64,000 nucleotides of DNA from Ardenticatenales bacterium (GTDB lineage: Bacteria > Chloroflexota > Anaerolineae > Ardenticatenales > Ardenticatenaceae): positions 180,001 to 244,000 of the forward strand of contig JACKAZ010000004.1 of assembly GCA_020634795.1 (NCBI GenBank). Direction: 5' to 3'. Shown here piece after piece: positions 18,287 to 27,903 of this stretch. A program made the translations under genes and the position numbers. A model generated the notes under the pieces. The model had not been told where the DNA came from. It searched no databases and was given only the letters and a program-made list of their open reading frames with translations. Position 1 is the first letter of the stretch. Each line of letters starts with the position of its first letter.

Positions 18287-18775
18287 ATGGAGGAAAATCA
18301 AATGAATTTGGAAGATTCTGCGGCCGCATCGGCGAAGCCAACGTGGTATCCCGGACTGCTACTTCTCGCTGCCCTCGGTATTCTTGTTGCTTATGGGCTT
18401 TTCATCAACTTGCTGCTGAATCGGATCGACAGCCCCGAACCCGCTTGGTCGCGCTATATCATGCTTTTCGGTAGTGTGGAAGCGATTGTCTTTACAGCGG
18501 TCGGTTTCCTCTTTGGACAAGAGGTTAACCGCGAACGCGCCGAAGGTGCCGAAGAGAAAGCGCAAAATCAACAAGATAGAGCAACCCGTTACCAACGCGA
18601 GGCTGAGAAAGGAGTTGAATTGGCCGCTGCCGCCAAAGCGATCAACCGCACGCAATTTCATTTGGAAAGTGTTCTGCCAAATCCAGAAACCACGGCGCGA
18701 GTTGCCGATGAAAGTTTGAAAGAGCTTGGCCAATTGGCCGACCGATTGTTTCCCGAGGTTAATTCCGTCCCGTAA
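18287..18775 (+). CDS. Membrane protein with a cytoplasmic coiled coil
   Basis: The product is 162 aa with two transmembrane helices (about 25-47, WYPGLLLLAALGILVAYGLF, and about 61-83, YIMLFGSVEAIVFTAVGFLFG). A charged helix rich in Glu, Lys and Gln (about 88-125) follows, predicted as a coiled coil, then a short helical tail. There is no signal cleavage site. The start at 18287 has GAAGGAG 9 nt upstream; an in-frame ATG at 18302 also has an AGGA-like stretch, so the first five residues are uncertain. I recognise no family. It follows the beta-helix gene on the same strand and could form an envelope-associated oligomer. Confidence 0.7.
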   Translation: MEENQMNLEDSAAASAKPTWYPGLLLLAALGILVAYGLFINLLLNRIDSPEPAWSRYIMLFGSVEAIVFTAVGFLFGQEVNRERAEGAEEKAQNQQDRATRYQREAEKGVELAAAAKAINRTQFHLESVLPNPETTARVADESLKELGQLADRLFPEVNSVP

Positions 18776-18844
18776 TCGCGGCTCCCAACGCGGGGCCACA
18801 AGCTATCCTACCCAATCCACAGCACCCCAAAAGGAGCGATTCTC

Positions 18845-19018
18845 ATGAAAACGATCTATGCCACGCCCACCCAGCTTCAAGCCGAGAAGGATTCGAGCGC
18901 TAGAACCGTCGCCTCCGTGTCATGTGACCGCATGTGCAACGAGTGCAGCCGCACGTGCACGCGCGACTGGGGTCACAACGGCCCCCACCGCTGCGACATT
19001 CATGCCCGTGGCGGCTGA
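18845..19018 (+). CDS. Small Cys/His-rich peptide (57 aa)
   Basis: A short complete gene encodes 57 residues. The N-terminal 26 residues look like a leader (MKTIYATPTQLQ, then charged and small residues). The C-terminal half is dense in metal-type ligands: Cys27, Cys31, Cys34, Cys38, Cys50 and His44, His48, His53, in the order CDRMCNECSRTCTRDW. AAAAGGAG sits about 8 nt before the ATG, an excellent ribosome-binding site. It could be a small zinc- or iron-binding protein, or a precursor peptide; no modification enzyme lies beside it. It is clearly distinct from the downstream glyQS gene, which is on the other strand. Confidence 0.72.
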   Translation: MKTIYATPTQLQAEKDSSARTVASVSCDRMCNECSRTCTRDWGHNGPHRCDIHARGG

Positions 19019-19102
19019 GTGGCTGCAACTACTTTCCACCATTCCCCAAAAATCCCTCTCCCGATCCGGCTTGAAGCGCTAGGCTTTTCTCACATGCAAC
19101 AA

Positions 19103-19131
19103 AAAATCCCTCTCCCGATTTCGGGAGAGGG
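19103..19131 (-). terminator. Intrinsic terminator of glyQS
   Basis: The arms CCCTCTCCCGA and TCGGGAGAGGG form an 11-bp perfect stem with a 2-nt centre. On the minus strand it is followed by GATTTTTT, a T tract, 27 nt after the glyQS stop. The core AAAAATCCCTCTCCCGAT also occurs at 19050-19067, so the element resembles a dispersed hairpin. Confidence 0.82.
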
Positions 19132-19157
19132 ACGGCGCCGCAGGCGCAGGGTGAGGG

Positions 19158-22139
19158 CTAAAAGCCGCGCACCTCGCTCAAATCGACGATTCCCTTCGCC
19201 AGATCGGCGATGCGCTTAAGCTGCGTCAGCCGATTGTTGCGCAACGCCTCATCCTCCGCCATCACAAAGACCTTGTCGAAGTAGCGGTTGATCGGATCAC
19301 GAAGCACCGTCAACTCGCGCAGCAGGCCGTCGAAATCGCTCTCCGCGTCCAAGACGAGCGCGGCCTTGTTGGTGGCGGCCCACAACGTCCGTTCTTCCTC
19401 ATCGGCGAAGAGGGCCGGATTGAGAGATTCCGCGAACTCGCGACCACGGGTAATGCGCACCGTGCGGGCAAAGGCGGTCAATGTCTTGGCAAAGTCCTGG
19501 TCGTCGATCACCGCCGCCAACTGCTCCGCCGTCTGCAAGGCACCTGCTGGGTCGTGGCCCCGCTCGGCGATGGCGGCGCGGACCACGTCGTGGGGCAGGG
19601 CGCGGTCGAGCAGCCATTGCTCCAAGCGGCGCTGCACAAAGGCCAACACCTCGTCGATCACATTGTCACCGACATCGACCGGCTGCGTTTGGGCCACGGC
19701 CCGCAATGCGGAACGGAGGTCGAAGCGCCGCTCGGCACCGATCAGCAGTTCAACGACCCCGATGGCGGCCCGCCGCAGGGCGAAGGGATCGGCGGTGGAA
19801 CGCGGCGCTTTGCCCACCGCGAAAAGACCGACGAGCGAATCGAGGCGATCAACGAGGCCCAGCGCAAGGCCGACCGGCGAATTGGCCTCGTTCTGGTACT
19901 GCGCCTCCAACGCCTCGGCCACGACCTCGGATTCCCCGGCACGCAGGGCGTAGTGACGACCCATGATGCCCTGCAACGAGGTGAAGTCCATCACCATATC
20001 GGTCACCAGATCGGCCTTCGACAGATGGGCCGCCCGTTGCGCGTCGCGCTGCGCCCCCTCGTCCAGCGCCAACGCAGCGGCGATGGCGGGCATCGCTTTC
20101 CCCAAGCGGTTGCTCTTGGCCAACATCGAGCCGAGTTTGTGCTCGAAGGTCAGCGTATCGAGCCGAGGCCGAAAATCGACCAGCGGCTGTTTGGTGTCGT
20201 TCTCCCAGAAGAAGCGGGCATCGGCATAACGGGCGCGCAGCACCTCTTGGTTGCCGTGGCGCACCGTCTCTTCATCGACCGCACCGTTGGCCACCGTCAC
20301 AAAATAGGGCAATAGCGTTCCATCCGCCTGCTGAATAGGGAAATAGCGCTGATGTTTGCGCATCACCGTCACCAGCACCTCGCGCGGCAATTCAAGGTAG
20401 TCGGCCGCGAAGCTGCCTCGAATGGCGGTGGGATGCTCCACCAAGTTGGCGACTTCCTCCAGCAGATCGGCCTTCGCCGCACTGGGGATCGTGCCACCGA
20501 CCTCGGCGGCCAGTCGCGAGGCCTCGTTCCAGATCAACTCCTTGCGCTGGCTGATGCTCGGCACGATCTGCTGTTGCGCCAACAGATTCAGGTAGCTGCC
20601 CGCATGGGCGATGTCGAAGGCGGGCGAGCTGGCCGAACGCAGCCCACGACTGCCGCGCCCGCTGGGGATATCGGCGAAGATGAAAGGCACCACCATCTCG
20701 TCGAGCAGCGCCACGATCCAGCGGATGGGCCGCCCGAAGGCTTGGTTGGAACTGTTCCAGCGCATCGACTTGGGCCACGGCAGCTCGGCCAGCAAGGATG
20801 GGAGCATCTGGGCCAACACCTCGCCCGCAGGTCGCCCGGCTTCCTTCACCAGCGCGAAGAGATAGGGCGTGCCGTCCACCTCGCGTTGTTCCAGTTCGTC
20901 GGGGCCTGCGCCCCGGCTGCGGGCAAAGCCCGCGCCAGCCTTGCTCAGATTGCCTTCGGCATCGTAGGCGATTTTGGCGGCGGGGCCACGCACCCATTCG
21001 GACAGATCGGATTGGCGGGCGCTCAGCTCGCGCACGCGCACGATCAAGCGGCGCGGCGTTCCCTCGACCAAGAGCGTCGCGTAGTCCAAGCGCAGCGCGG
21101 CAAGGCGCTGCGGCACGGCGTCGCGCAGCCAAGCCACGGCGCTATCCACGTATGGCGCCGGTAGCTCTTCAACGCCGATCTCAAGGACAAAATCAACGGT
21201 TCCCTCGCTGGGCCAGGCCGCGGCGGACATATCCGGCGCGGGGGACGTGGCCGAGGCCTCGCTCAACAGCGGAAAGCCCTGTTCTTCCCGCGACGCGAGC
21301 CAAGTTTGGGCGACGAGATGAGAGAGCTTTCGCATTCGATTGAAATAGGTGGCTCGCTCCGTCACCCCGATTGCGCCCCGTGCATCGAGGATGTTGAAGG
21401 TGTGGGAGGTTTTCAGGATGTAGTCGTACGCGGGGATCGCCAGGCCTGCGTCGAGCAGGGCCAGCGCTTCGGCTTCGTACAGATCAAAAAGCTGCTTCAC
21501 CCGCTCCGCGTCGGCCCGTTCGAGGTTATAGGTCGACTGTTCGAACTCATTCTGCAGGAAGATTTCGCCGTAGCTGATGGCGGGCGCGTACTGAATCTCC
21601 ATCACGTGATCGACCTCTTGCAGCCGCATGGCGATTCGCTCAAGACCGTAGGTGATCTCGACCGAGACCGGATCGAGTGTGGTGCTGCCCGCCTGCTGGA
21701 AATAGGTGAACTGCGTGATCTCCTGCCCGTCCAACCAGACCTCCCAGCCGAGGCCCCACGCGCCCAAGGCGGGCGATTCCCAGTTGTCCTCCACGAAGCG
21801 CAGATCATGGGCCGATCGGTCGATACCGATTGCCTCCAGCGATTGCAGGTACAGCTCCTGAGGATTGCCCGGATCGGGCTTCAGAATGACCTGAAACTGG
21901 GTGTGCATCTGCACGCGGTTGGGGTTGTCGCCGTAGCGGCTGTCGTCCGGGCGGATCGACGGCTCCACATAGCCGACGTTCCACGGCTCCGGCCCCAAGA
22001 CGCGCAAAAAGGTGGCGGGATTGGCCGTCCCCGCGCCCATCTCGGAATGATAGGGCTGCCAGATCATGGCCCCCTTGTCGGCCCAAAACTCTTGCAAGCG
22101 GAGAATGATCTCCTGCATAGTGAGTGCGTTCTGCTTCAT
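19158..22139 (-). CDS. glyQS: Glycine-tRNA ligase, fused alpha and beta subunits
   Basis: The product is 993 aa, matching the sum of separate alpha (about 300) and beta (about 690) chains. Residues of about 1-295 are the class II catalytic alpha part, starting with MQEIILRLQEFW and containing the class II region FWADKGAMIWQPY, EMGAGTANPATFLR and GLERIAMRLQEVDHVMEIQY. A short linker leads to the beta part (about 318-993), with the HD-like and anticodon-binding regions (ALDEGAQRDAQRAAHLSKADLVTDMV). The enzyme charges tRNA-Gly in the cytoplasm and is essential. Fused forms occur in several phyla. It is separated from recG upstream by a 327-nt gap that contains a hairpin. Confidence 0.95.
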   Translation of the reverse strand: MKQNALTMQEIILRLQEFWADKGAMIWQPYHSEMGAGTANPATFLRVLGPEPWNVGYVEPSIRPDDSRYGDNPNRVQMHTQFQVILKPDPGNPQELYLQSLEAIGIDRSAHDLRFVEDNWESPALGAWGLGWEVWLDGQEITQFTYFQQAGSTTLDPVSVEITYGLERIAMRLQEVDHVMEIQYAPAISYGEIFLQNEFEQSTYNLERADAERVKQLFDLYEAEALALLDAGLAIPAYDYILKTSHTFNILDARGAIGVTERATYFNRMRKLSHLVAQTWLASREEQGFPLLSEASATSPAPDMSAAAWPSEGTVDFVLEIGVEELPAPYVDSAVAWLRDAVPQRLAALRLDYATLLVEGTPRRLIVRVRELSARQSDLSEWVRGPAAKIAYDAEGNLSKAGAGFARSRGAGPDELEQREVDGTPYLFALVKEAGRPAGEVLAQMLPSLLAELPWPKSMRWNSSNQAFGRPIRWIVALLDEMVVPFIFADIPSGRGSRGLRSASSPAFDIAHAGSYLNLLAQQQIVPSISQRKELIWNEASRLAAEVGGTIPSAAKADLLEEVANLVEHPTAIRGSFAADYLELPREVLVTVMRKHQRYFPIQQADGTLLPYFVTVANGAVDEETVRHGNQEVLRARYADARFFWENDTKQPLVDFRPRLDTLTFEHKLGSMLAKSNRLGKAMPAIAAALALDEGAQRDAQRAAHLSKADLVTDMVMDFTSLQGIMGRHYALRAGESEVVAEALEAQYQNEANSPVGLALGLVDRLDSLVGLFAVGKAPRSTADPFALRRAAIGVVELLIGAERRFDLRSALRAVAQTQPVDVGDNVIDEVLAFVQRRLEQWLLDRALPHDVVRAAIAERGHDPAGALQTAEQLAAVIDDQDFAKTLTAFARTVRITRGREFAESLNPALFADEEERTLWAATNKAALVLDAESDFDGLLRELTVLRDPINRYFDKVFVMAEDEALRNNRLTQLKRIADLAKGIVDLSEVRGF

Positions 22140-22466
22140 AATTCTTTGCTCGTTCGGCTATTTTCTGTCATGGGAAGGGCCGATTATATCGGAGAAAGAG
22201 CGATAAAGCGAACGGGGAAGAATTGTGCGAGGCGCAAGCGGCTGGGAAAGCTCTGCCATGTCATGGCTCTGCAACGCAGAACGCAGCAGGGCAACCGTTG
22301 GCACAGCAGCGCCCCACCATGCTCTGCCACGTAGCCCATCCTCGTCGATCACGCGGCCATGGCCACGGCTCTTGGCGTGGCCCTACATGGTAGCCCGCTG
22401 CAAACAACAACGCCCCGACGCGGAAACTGCCGCGCAAGGGCGTTGTGAGCTTTCAGCGCTTCCTCT
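22140..22466. other. recG-glyQS intergenic region
   Basis: No gene is visible in these 327 bases. The region carries the recG terminator hairpin near 22407-22446 and presumably the glyQS promoter on the minus strand. The segment 22340-22395 is GC-rich and holds repeated CGTGGCC/GCGTGGCC words. No T-box specifier or terminator pair for tRNA-Gly sensing was recognised. Confidence 0.5.
22407..22446 (-). terminator. Hairpin after recG
   Basis: The arms ACAACGCCC and GGGCGTTGT enclose a nested GCGG/CCGC stem. It lies 21 nt past the recG stop in minus-strand direction and is followed by TGTTTGC, a weak T-rich exit. Confidence 0.6.
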
Positions 22467-25046
22467 TTAAGAAAGCTCTCCCTGCTGCGCCGACCAGTAG
22501 CGCTGTGTCTGCTCGCGCAGCAGCGCGTTGGCGGGGTGCGAGAGTTCGGGGTCGGCATCGAGCAAAATTTGCGCGGCTTCCCGCGCTCGGACGAGCGTGA
22601 CCGAATCGCCGAGGCGCGCGACGGTCAGGTCGGGCAGGCCACTCTGCCGCGTACCGAAGAAGTCGCCCGGGCCGCGCATCTGCAAATCCTGTTCGGCCAG
22701 CGCGAAGCCGTCGCTGTTCTCGACCAGCGCGTTCAAGCGCTCTTCGCCGTCGGAGGAGATGTTCTCCTCCTGCATCAGCAGGCAGAGCGAGCGCCACGGC
22801 CCCCGACCGATGCGGCCCCGGAACTGGTGCAACTGTGCCAAGCCGAAGCGATTGGCACCCTCCACCAGCATCACCGAGGCGTTCGGCACATCGATCCCCA
22901 CCTCTACGACGGAGGTCGAGACCAGAAGCTGGCTATCGTTGTGATAGAAGCGGGTCATCTCCGCCTCTTTTTCGGCGCTGGACAAGCGCCCGTGGAGCAG
23001 CCCCACGTTGAAATCGGGGAAGACCTCATCTTGCAAGAAGCGATGTTCCTCGACTGCGGCACGGGACGCCAACTGGTCGCTTTCTTCCACCAGCGGGCAG
23101 ATGATGAAGGCCTGTCGCCCCTCGTTGAGCTGGCCGCGAATGTAGGTGTAGGCCCGTTCCCGCTGCCAGGGCTGGATGGCGCGGGTGATGATCGGCTGGC
23201 GGCCGGGCGGCATCTCGTCGATGATGCTCAGATCGAGATCGCCGTAGAGCGTCAGCGCCAGCGAGCGCGGGATGGGCGTGGCGCTCATCACCAGCAGATC
23301 GGGCTGGGCATCGTCTTGGCTGCGGCGCAGCGCCCCGCGCTGTTCGACGCCAAAGCGATGCTGCTCGTCGACGATGGCGAGGCCGAGGTTGGCGAAGCTG
23401 ACCCGATCTTGGATCAGGGCGTGGGTGCCAACGACGATGTCGACCTCGTGGCTGCGGATCTGTTCCTGCAAGGCGGCCTTGTCGCCCGCCGAGAGCGAGC
23501 CGGTCAGCAAGCCGATGCGCAGCGGGCGGCCCAGCAGGCTCTCACCGTCGGCCAACATCGTTTGCAGGCTGGTGGCATGTTGTTCGGCCAAGATTTCAGT
23601 GGGGGCCATCAGCGCCGCTTGGTAGCCAGCACTGACCGCCGCGAGCAGGGCGGCTGCGGCCACCACCGTTTTGCCGGAGCCGACGTCGCCCTGCAGCAGA
23701 CGGCTCATGGCGCTGGGCGACCGCATGTCGCGCAGGATACCGTTGAGCGCCCGTTTCTGGGCTTCGGTCAGTTCGTAGGGCAAGGTGCGCACGAAACGGA
23801 CCAGCAGTTCACGGTCGAACGCCAGCGTCAGCCCCGGCTGGTTCTTCCATTCACGCCGTTTGTTGAGCATGCCCAGTTGGAGCCGCAGCAGCTCGTCGAA
23901 AGAGAGGCGGCGACGGGCCGCTTCGGCCTTTTCGCGGCTATCCGGCTGGTGAATCCAACGGATCGCTGTGCCCAGATCGACGAGGCCATTTTCTTTGCGC
24001 AGCGCATCGGGCAGCGGATCGGGAATTTTGCCCGCCGTATGTTCGAGGGCGCTGGCAACGACGTTGTGGATCAGCTTCTCGCTGACGCCCTCGGTGCGGG
24101 AATAGATCGGCACCAGCCAACCCCGCTTCAGCTCACTCTCGTCGATCAGTTCGTAGCGTGGGCTGCTGATCAGCAGTTGGCCCATGTAGGCATCGACGCG
24201 GCCGCTGAGTTGGACCATCGTGCCCGCGGGCAGTTGCTGGGGCAGCCAGCGATTGCCGTACCAACGAGCGCGCACGGTTCCCGTGCCATCACCGATCAGC
24301 GCGTTGATAACGATCGTGCCGCGCTTCGACTTGTACATGTCGATCTTCTGGACGACCCCCGCCACCGTCACCTCGTCGCCGTAGCGCAACTCGGCGAGCG
24401 GCTTCATCTCGGTGTAATCTTCGTAGCGGAAGGGGGTGTAGTAGAGCACGTCGCGCACGCTTTGCAACCCCAATCGGGAGAGCTTTTCGGCGGTCGATTT
24501 GCCGACACCCTTCAACTCGGTCAGCGGTGCATCCAAGTCGGCGTCTTGGCGCTGCGCCTCGCGGGAGGCGCGTTGTTGATCCAACGTGCTTGGCACGGCC
24601 ATGCGATGATCGAGCGCTGGCCGGTCGCCAACGTCGGGCCGCGGGGGGCGCTGTGGGGCCGCCGCTTCGGGCGCTGTGGGTTGCGGCGCATCAGCCGCGG
24701 GGGGCGCGGGGCGGCGTTGTGGGGGCCGCGCTTTGGGCGTTGGTGTAGACGATGGGGGGCGTGGCGGGGGCGTGGCGGGGGGCGCGGCCGGGCCAACGCC
24801 CAGCCGCGCCAACACGCGGGAAACGCGCTGGCCGCGCTGCGCTGGCGACAGGCGGTTGTAGTCGCCCAGCCAGTCGAGAATATCGCTCAACCGTCGGCGC
24901 TCTTCGGCCGTGCTGGCCTTGGGCCGCGCCTCGCTGGACCAGAAGGACAAAAAGCCTTCCAGCCCGCCGATCACCGTTGTGTTGTCGTAGTCCGTCTCTT
25001 CCTCCGCGCGGAGGATGCGGATCAGCTTATCGAACAGATCAGTCAT
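22467..25046 (-). CDS. recG: ATP-dependent DNA helicase RecG
   Basis: The product is 859 aa, longer than typical RecG (about 690-780) because of a Pro/Ala-rich linker at about 75-150 (PPATPPPRPPSSTPTP). The wedge/OB domain (residues ~190-300) begins near LGLQSVRDVLYYTPFRYED. The SF2 helicase core follows: Walker A GDVGSGKT at about 450, a Walker B box VDEQHRFG, motif SATPIPRS and the C-terminal GRIGRG. RecG regresses stalled replication forks and branch-migrates junctions in the cytoplasm. The N-terminal helical extension (MTDLFDKLIRILRAEEE) is not in E. coli RecG; it may be lineage-specific. It is 93 nt downstream of the degV end, on the same strand. Confidence 0.95.
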   Translation of the reverse strand: MTDLFDKLIRILRAEEETDYDNTTVIGGLEGFLSFWSSEARPKASTAEERRRLSDILDWLGDYNRLSPAQRGQRVSRVLARLGVGPAAPPATPPPRPPSSTPTPKARPPQRRPAPPAADAPQPTAPEAAAPQRPPRPDVGDRPALDHRMAVPSTLDQQRASREAQRQDADLDAPLTELKGVGKSTAEKLSRLGLQSVRDVLYYTPFRYEDYTEMKPLAELRYGDEVTVAGVVQKIDMYKSKRGTIVINALIGDGTGTVRARWYGNRWLPQQLPAGTMVQLSGRVDAYMGQLLISSPRYELIDESELKRGWLVPIYSRTEGVSEKLIHNVVASALEHTAGKIPDPLPDALRKENGLVDLGTAIRWIHQPDSREKAEAARRRLSFDELLRLQLGMLNKRREWKNQPGLTLAFDRELLVRFVRTLPYELTEAQKRALNGILRDMRSPSAMSRLLQGDVGSGKTVVAAAALLAAVSAGYQAALMAPTEILAEQHATSLQTMLADGESLLGRPLRIGLLTGSLSAGDKAALQEQIRSHEVDIVVGTHALIQDRVSFANLGLAIVDEQHRFGVEQRGALRRSQDDAQPDLLVMSATPIPRSLALTLYGDLDLSIIDEMPPGRQPIITRAIQPWQRERAYTYIRGQLNEGRQAFIICPLVEESDQLASRAAVEEHRFLQDEVFPDFNVGLLHGRLSSAEKEAEMTRFYHNDSQLLVSTSVVEVGIDVPNASVMLVEGANRFGLAQLHQFRGRIGRGPWRSLCLLMQEENISSDGEERLNALVENSDGFALAEQDLQMRGPGDFFGTRQSGLPDLTVARLGDSVTLVRAREAAQILLDADPELSHPANALLREQTQRYWSAQQGELS

Positions 25047-25054
25047 TGGGTTTA

Positions 25055-25139
25055 GTGAGTGTTGGAGTGTTGGAGTGTTGGAGTTGTTCTGCGTTAACTG
25101 CTCTGCGTTCTGCGTTGTGCGTTCTGCGTTCTGCGTTAA
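25055..25139. repeat. Tandem octamer and heptamer repeats between degV and recG
   Basis: 25059-25083 repeats GTGTTGGA three times. 25087-25139 repeats the heptamer TTCTGCG about five times, with variant copies. The run fills nearly the whole gap between the two genes. Confidence 0.9.
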
Positions 25140-26006
25140 TCAGCCCCAGTAGTCGTCGGCGCCTTCGAAGACGACGACGCCGAGCGCGTCGGGGCCGATG
25201 TGGGCCGCAAGGACGGGGCCGTATTTAGCGACGGAAATTTCGACATCTCCATCAAAGGCGCCCTCGATGCGTTCGATCAACCCCTCGATCTCGATGGAAT
25301 CGGCTTGGTGGTGCATGATGGTCAGCGATTCGACATGGCCGAATTCCGCCACGAAGTCGGCCAGCCGTTCGACCGCGCGGGCACGGGTCCGCACCTTTTC
25401 GAGCGGCTCGATCTCACCCTCTTCGATGATGAGCATCGGCTTGATGTTGAGCATCGTGCCGAGCAGCGCCTGCGCCTTGCCGATGCGACCACCCCGTTCG
25501 AGGAATTCGAGCGACTCGACGAAAAAGACGACGTAGATGTGATTGACCATGCCGCGCAACTTGCGGACGATGGTTTCGGCGGTGTGACCTTCTTCTGCCA
25601 TTATAGCCGCTTGCTTCGTCAGAATCCCCAAGCCGACGCTGGCCGCGCCACTGTCGACGACATGGACGGTGCAGCGGCCCAGCATTTGGTCAGCGGCTTG
25701 CCGCGCGTTGCGCACGGTATTGCTCAACTTGCTGCTCAGATGGATCGAGATGATGTCGCCCCCTGGCTGATAGCAGGACGACTCATAGATGGCACGGAAG
25801 CGTTCAGGCGAGGGTGGAATCGTGAAGGGGCGCGTTTCGGGCTGCTGAAGTAGTTCGTTGAAGCGTTTGGTCGGCAGGCTGTCATCATCCACATACTCGA
25901 TGCCATCCATGCGAACGCTCAGCGGGACGACACGAATGCCATAGCGCAGTCGATCTTCAGCGCTCAGATCGGCGGTCGAATCGGTGACAATGATCGGTTT
26001 GGTCAT
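25140..26006 (-). CDS. degV: DegV family fatty-acid-binding protein
   Basis: The product is 288 aa, the usual DegV size. It opens with KPIIVTDSTADLS, the family's N-terminal signature, and contains the TIPPSPERF loop and ISIHLSSKLSNTVRNA, the ligand-binding helix. DegV (FakB-type) proteins bind a free fatty acid and present it to the kinase FakA for phosphorylation to acyl-phosphate, feeding phospholipid synthesis. The FakA-like gene lies just upstream on the same strand, supporting this role. AAAGAG lies about 12 nt before the ATG. It is intact, unlike its broken upstream neighbour. Confidence 0.9.
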   Translation of the reverse strand: MTKPIIVTDSTADLSAEDRLRYGIRVVPLSVRMDGIEYVDDDSLPTKRFNELLQQPETRPFTIPPSPERFRAIYESSCYQPGGDIISIHLSSKLSNTVRNARQAADQMLGRCTVHVVDSGAASVGLGILTKQAAIMAEEGHTAETIVRKLRGMVNHIYVVFFVESLEFLERGGRIGKAQALLGTMLNIKPMLIIEEGEIEPLEKVRTRARAVERLADFVAEFGHVESLTIMHHQADSIEIEGLIERIEGAFDGDVEISVAKYGPVLAAHIGPDALGVVVFEGADDYWG

Positions 26007-26152
26007 GGTGCTTTGTTACTCTTTGGGAAAGCGTTGGGGAAGGGATGCTCTGGACTGACTGGCTCTTCAGTTGTCGCCACTCCACTGACACAATCGAGGT
26101 GCCAAGCCAGGGACATGCGCGAACTGGCGTGGCACCTGCACAGGAGGGATAC

Positions 26153-27903
26153 TTATTCGACGGAGAAGATGAAGTGATAGTGCGGCTGACCGCCCTCCAT
26201 CAGTTCCAGCTCCAGCTCATCGTACTCGTCGGCAAGCTGGTCGATGATCGCTTGCGCGTCTTCTTCCGGCAGATTATCGCCGTGGAAGAAGGTGACGATC
26301 TCGTATTCGTCGAGATCGATTTGGCTCAGCAGGGTGCGGGTGGTTTCGAGCACCGACTTGGTCGAGACGACGAGCTTGCCGTTCAACATGCCGATGATAT
26401 CGCCCTCTTCGACCTCCACGCCCCCGACCGTCGTGTTGCGAACCCCGGTCGTCACTTCGCCGGTCTGCACATGCTGCACCGCTTCTTCCATCGCCGCAAG
26501 ATTGCTCTCGATGTCGGCGGAGAAATTGAAGCTCATGGCGGCGGCGATCCCTTGGGGCACGGTGCGGGTCGGCAGCACCCGCACGTCGACATCGGTCAGT
26601 TCGTGAACTTGGTTGGCGGAAAGAATGATGTTCTTATTGTTCGGCAAGATGATCACCGTCTCCGTGCCACAGGCTTCGACCGCTTCGAGGATATCTTGCG
26701 TGCTGGGGTTCATCGTCTGGCCACCGCTGACCATTTCGGCCACGCCCAAGCCGCGGAAGACATCGGACAGGGCATCGCTGGGGGCCACGGCGACGATGCC
26801 GATCCCCGTCGCTTCGGCCGTGCTGGTGGCAGTGATCTTCGTGGCGCCAGCGTCGCTTTCTTCATCGGCGTCGACGAGGAATTCCTGCGCTTGCATGTCC
26901 ATATCTTCGACAACGACATCCGACAGGCTGCCCTGTGTGGCACCGTATTCAATCGCGGGGCCAGGGTTGGGACAGTGAACGTGAACCTTGATCAACGTTT
27001 CATCACCGACCACCAACGGACATTCTCCCATGTCGGTAATATGCTCTCGGATCGCTTCCAGATCGAGCGGCTGGCCCGGCGTGGTGATCAGGTATTGATG
27101 CTTTAGCCTCACTCAGTCGTCCAACGAGCTGCTCCTTGTGACTGACGGTCGCCATCATTTGCTGACCTCATCATCGTCGATCGAAAAGCGTAGCTGCTCT
27201 TTTCAGCCCGACAGATGGCGACGTGCGCCCTCGAGGAAAAAACCCACAGCCTGTGACTGCCGCTGTCCGTCAACACCCCCCGCTTCTTTCAGAACGGGCA
27301 GCATCCTGGGGTGCGTAGTTCGGCTCTCGTACGTATCACTGACAATGCGCGTCCAGAAAGTGCGAGAATGTTGGTGGTCGGTGGCGCTGTTGGCGTAGCT
27401 CTTTTCGCTGCTTCTGCCGCTTCCTGAATCAACACGGTCAAGATCGTCCCTTCAGACCGGATTGGCCACCGCCTATAGCCCGAATCCGACGCATGGTGGA
27501 AAGCCGCCACCAGATCGGAAAGTGGGGTGGCCTGGCGCTTTTCCTCCAGCCCACGCAAAGCCGCGCAGAATCTGGGAAAGGATCACCCCGGAGTTGCTGC
27601 GTGCGCCCATCAGCGCCCCACGCGCCATTTTGTCGGCTACGATCGAGACGTGCAACTGCTCTTCACTCAGCGCCCGCAGCTCTTGAGCGCACTCTGAAGC
27701 GTCAAAGAGTCATAGCTGGTGCCGGTGTCACCATCCGGCACCGGGAAGACGTTCAGATTGTTGATGTGCGGGACATTGCGCTCGAACCAAACGCAGCAGC
27801 GCCTTCAAACATCTGCACGAAGTCTGCCCGTCGATTTCTCGACCACGATAATGATCGTTTCATCGATTTGGTATCGGTTTGCACGTCTACGGAATCACAT
27901 CAT
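26153..27903 (-). pseudogene. fakA: FakA-type fatty-acid kinase gene, N-terminal half frameshifted
   Basis: The C-terminal 319 codons (26153-27112) form an intact frame of the DegV-like, PAP-binding region of FakA (QYLITTPGQPLDLEAIREHI, VVGDETLIKVHVHCPNPGPA). The DhaL/DAK2 kinase half lies upstream but is scattered over all frames: NNLNVFPVPDGDTGT, then ADKMARGALMGARSNSGVIL, then EGTILTVLIQEAAEAAKR, then RTPG. An AAGGAGG Shine-Dalgarno precedes an ATG at 27903, marking the true start; the reading frame already breaks at codon three. Intact, it would be about 580 aa. Sequence identity is preserved between the shifts, so these are recent lesions or sequence errors. It should pair with the DegV protein downstream. 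Confidence 0.75.

Noticed and set aside
22536..25055. 839-codon plus-strand frame opposite recG
   Set aside because: It is a shadow produced by GC-rich codon use; RecG on the minus strand carries all helicase motifs and a proper start.
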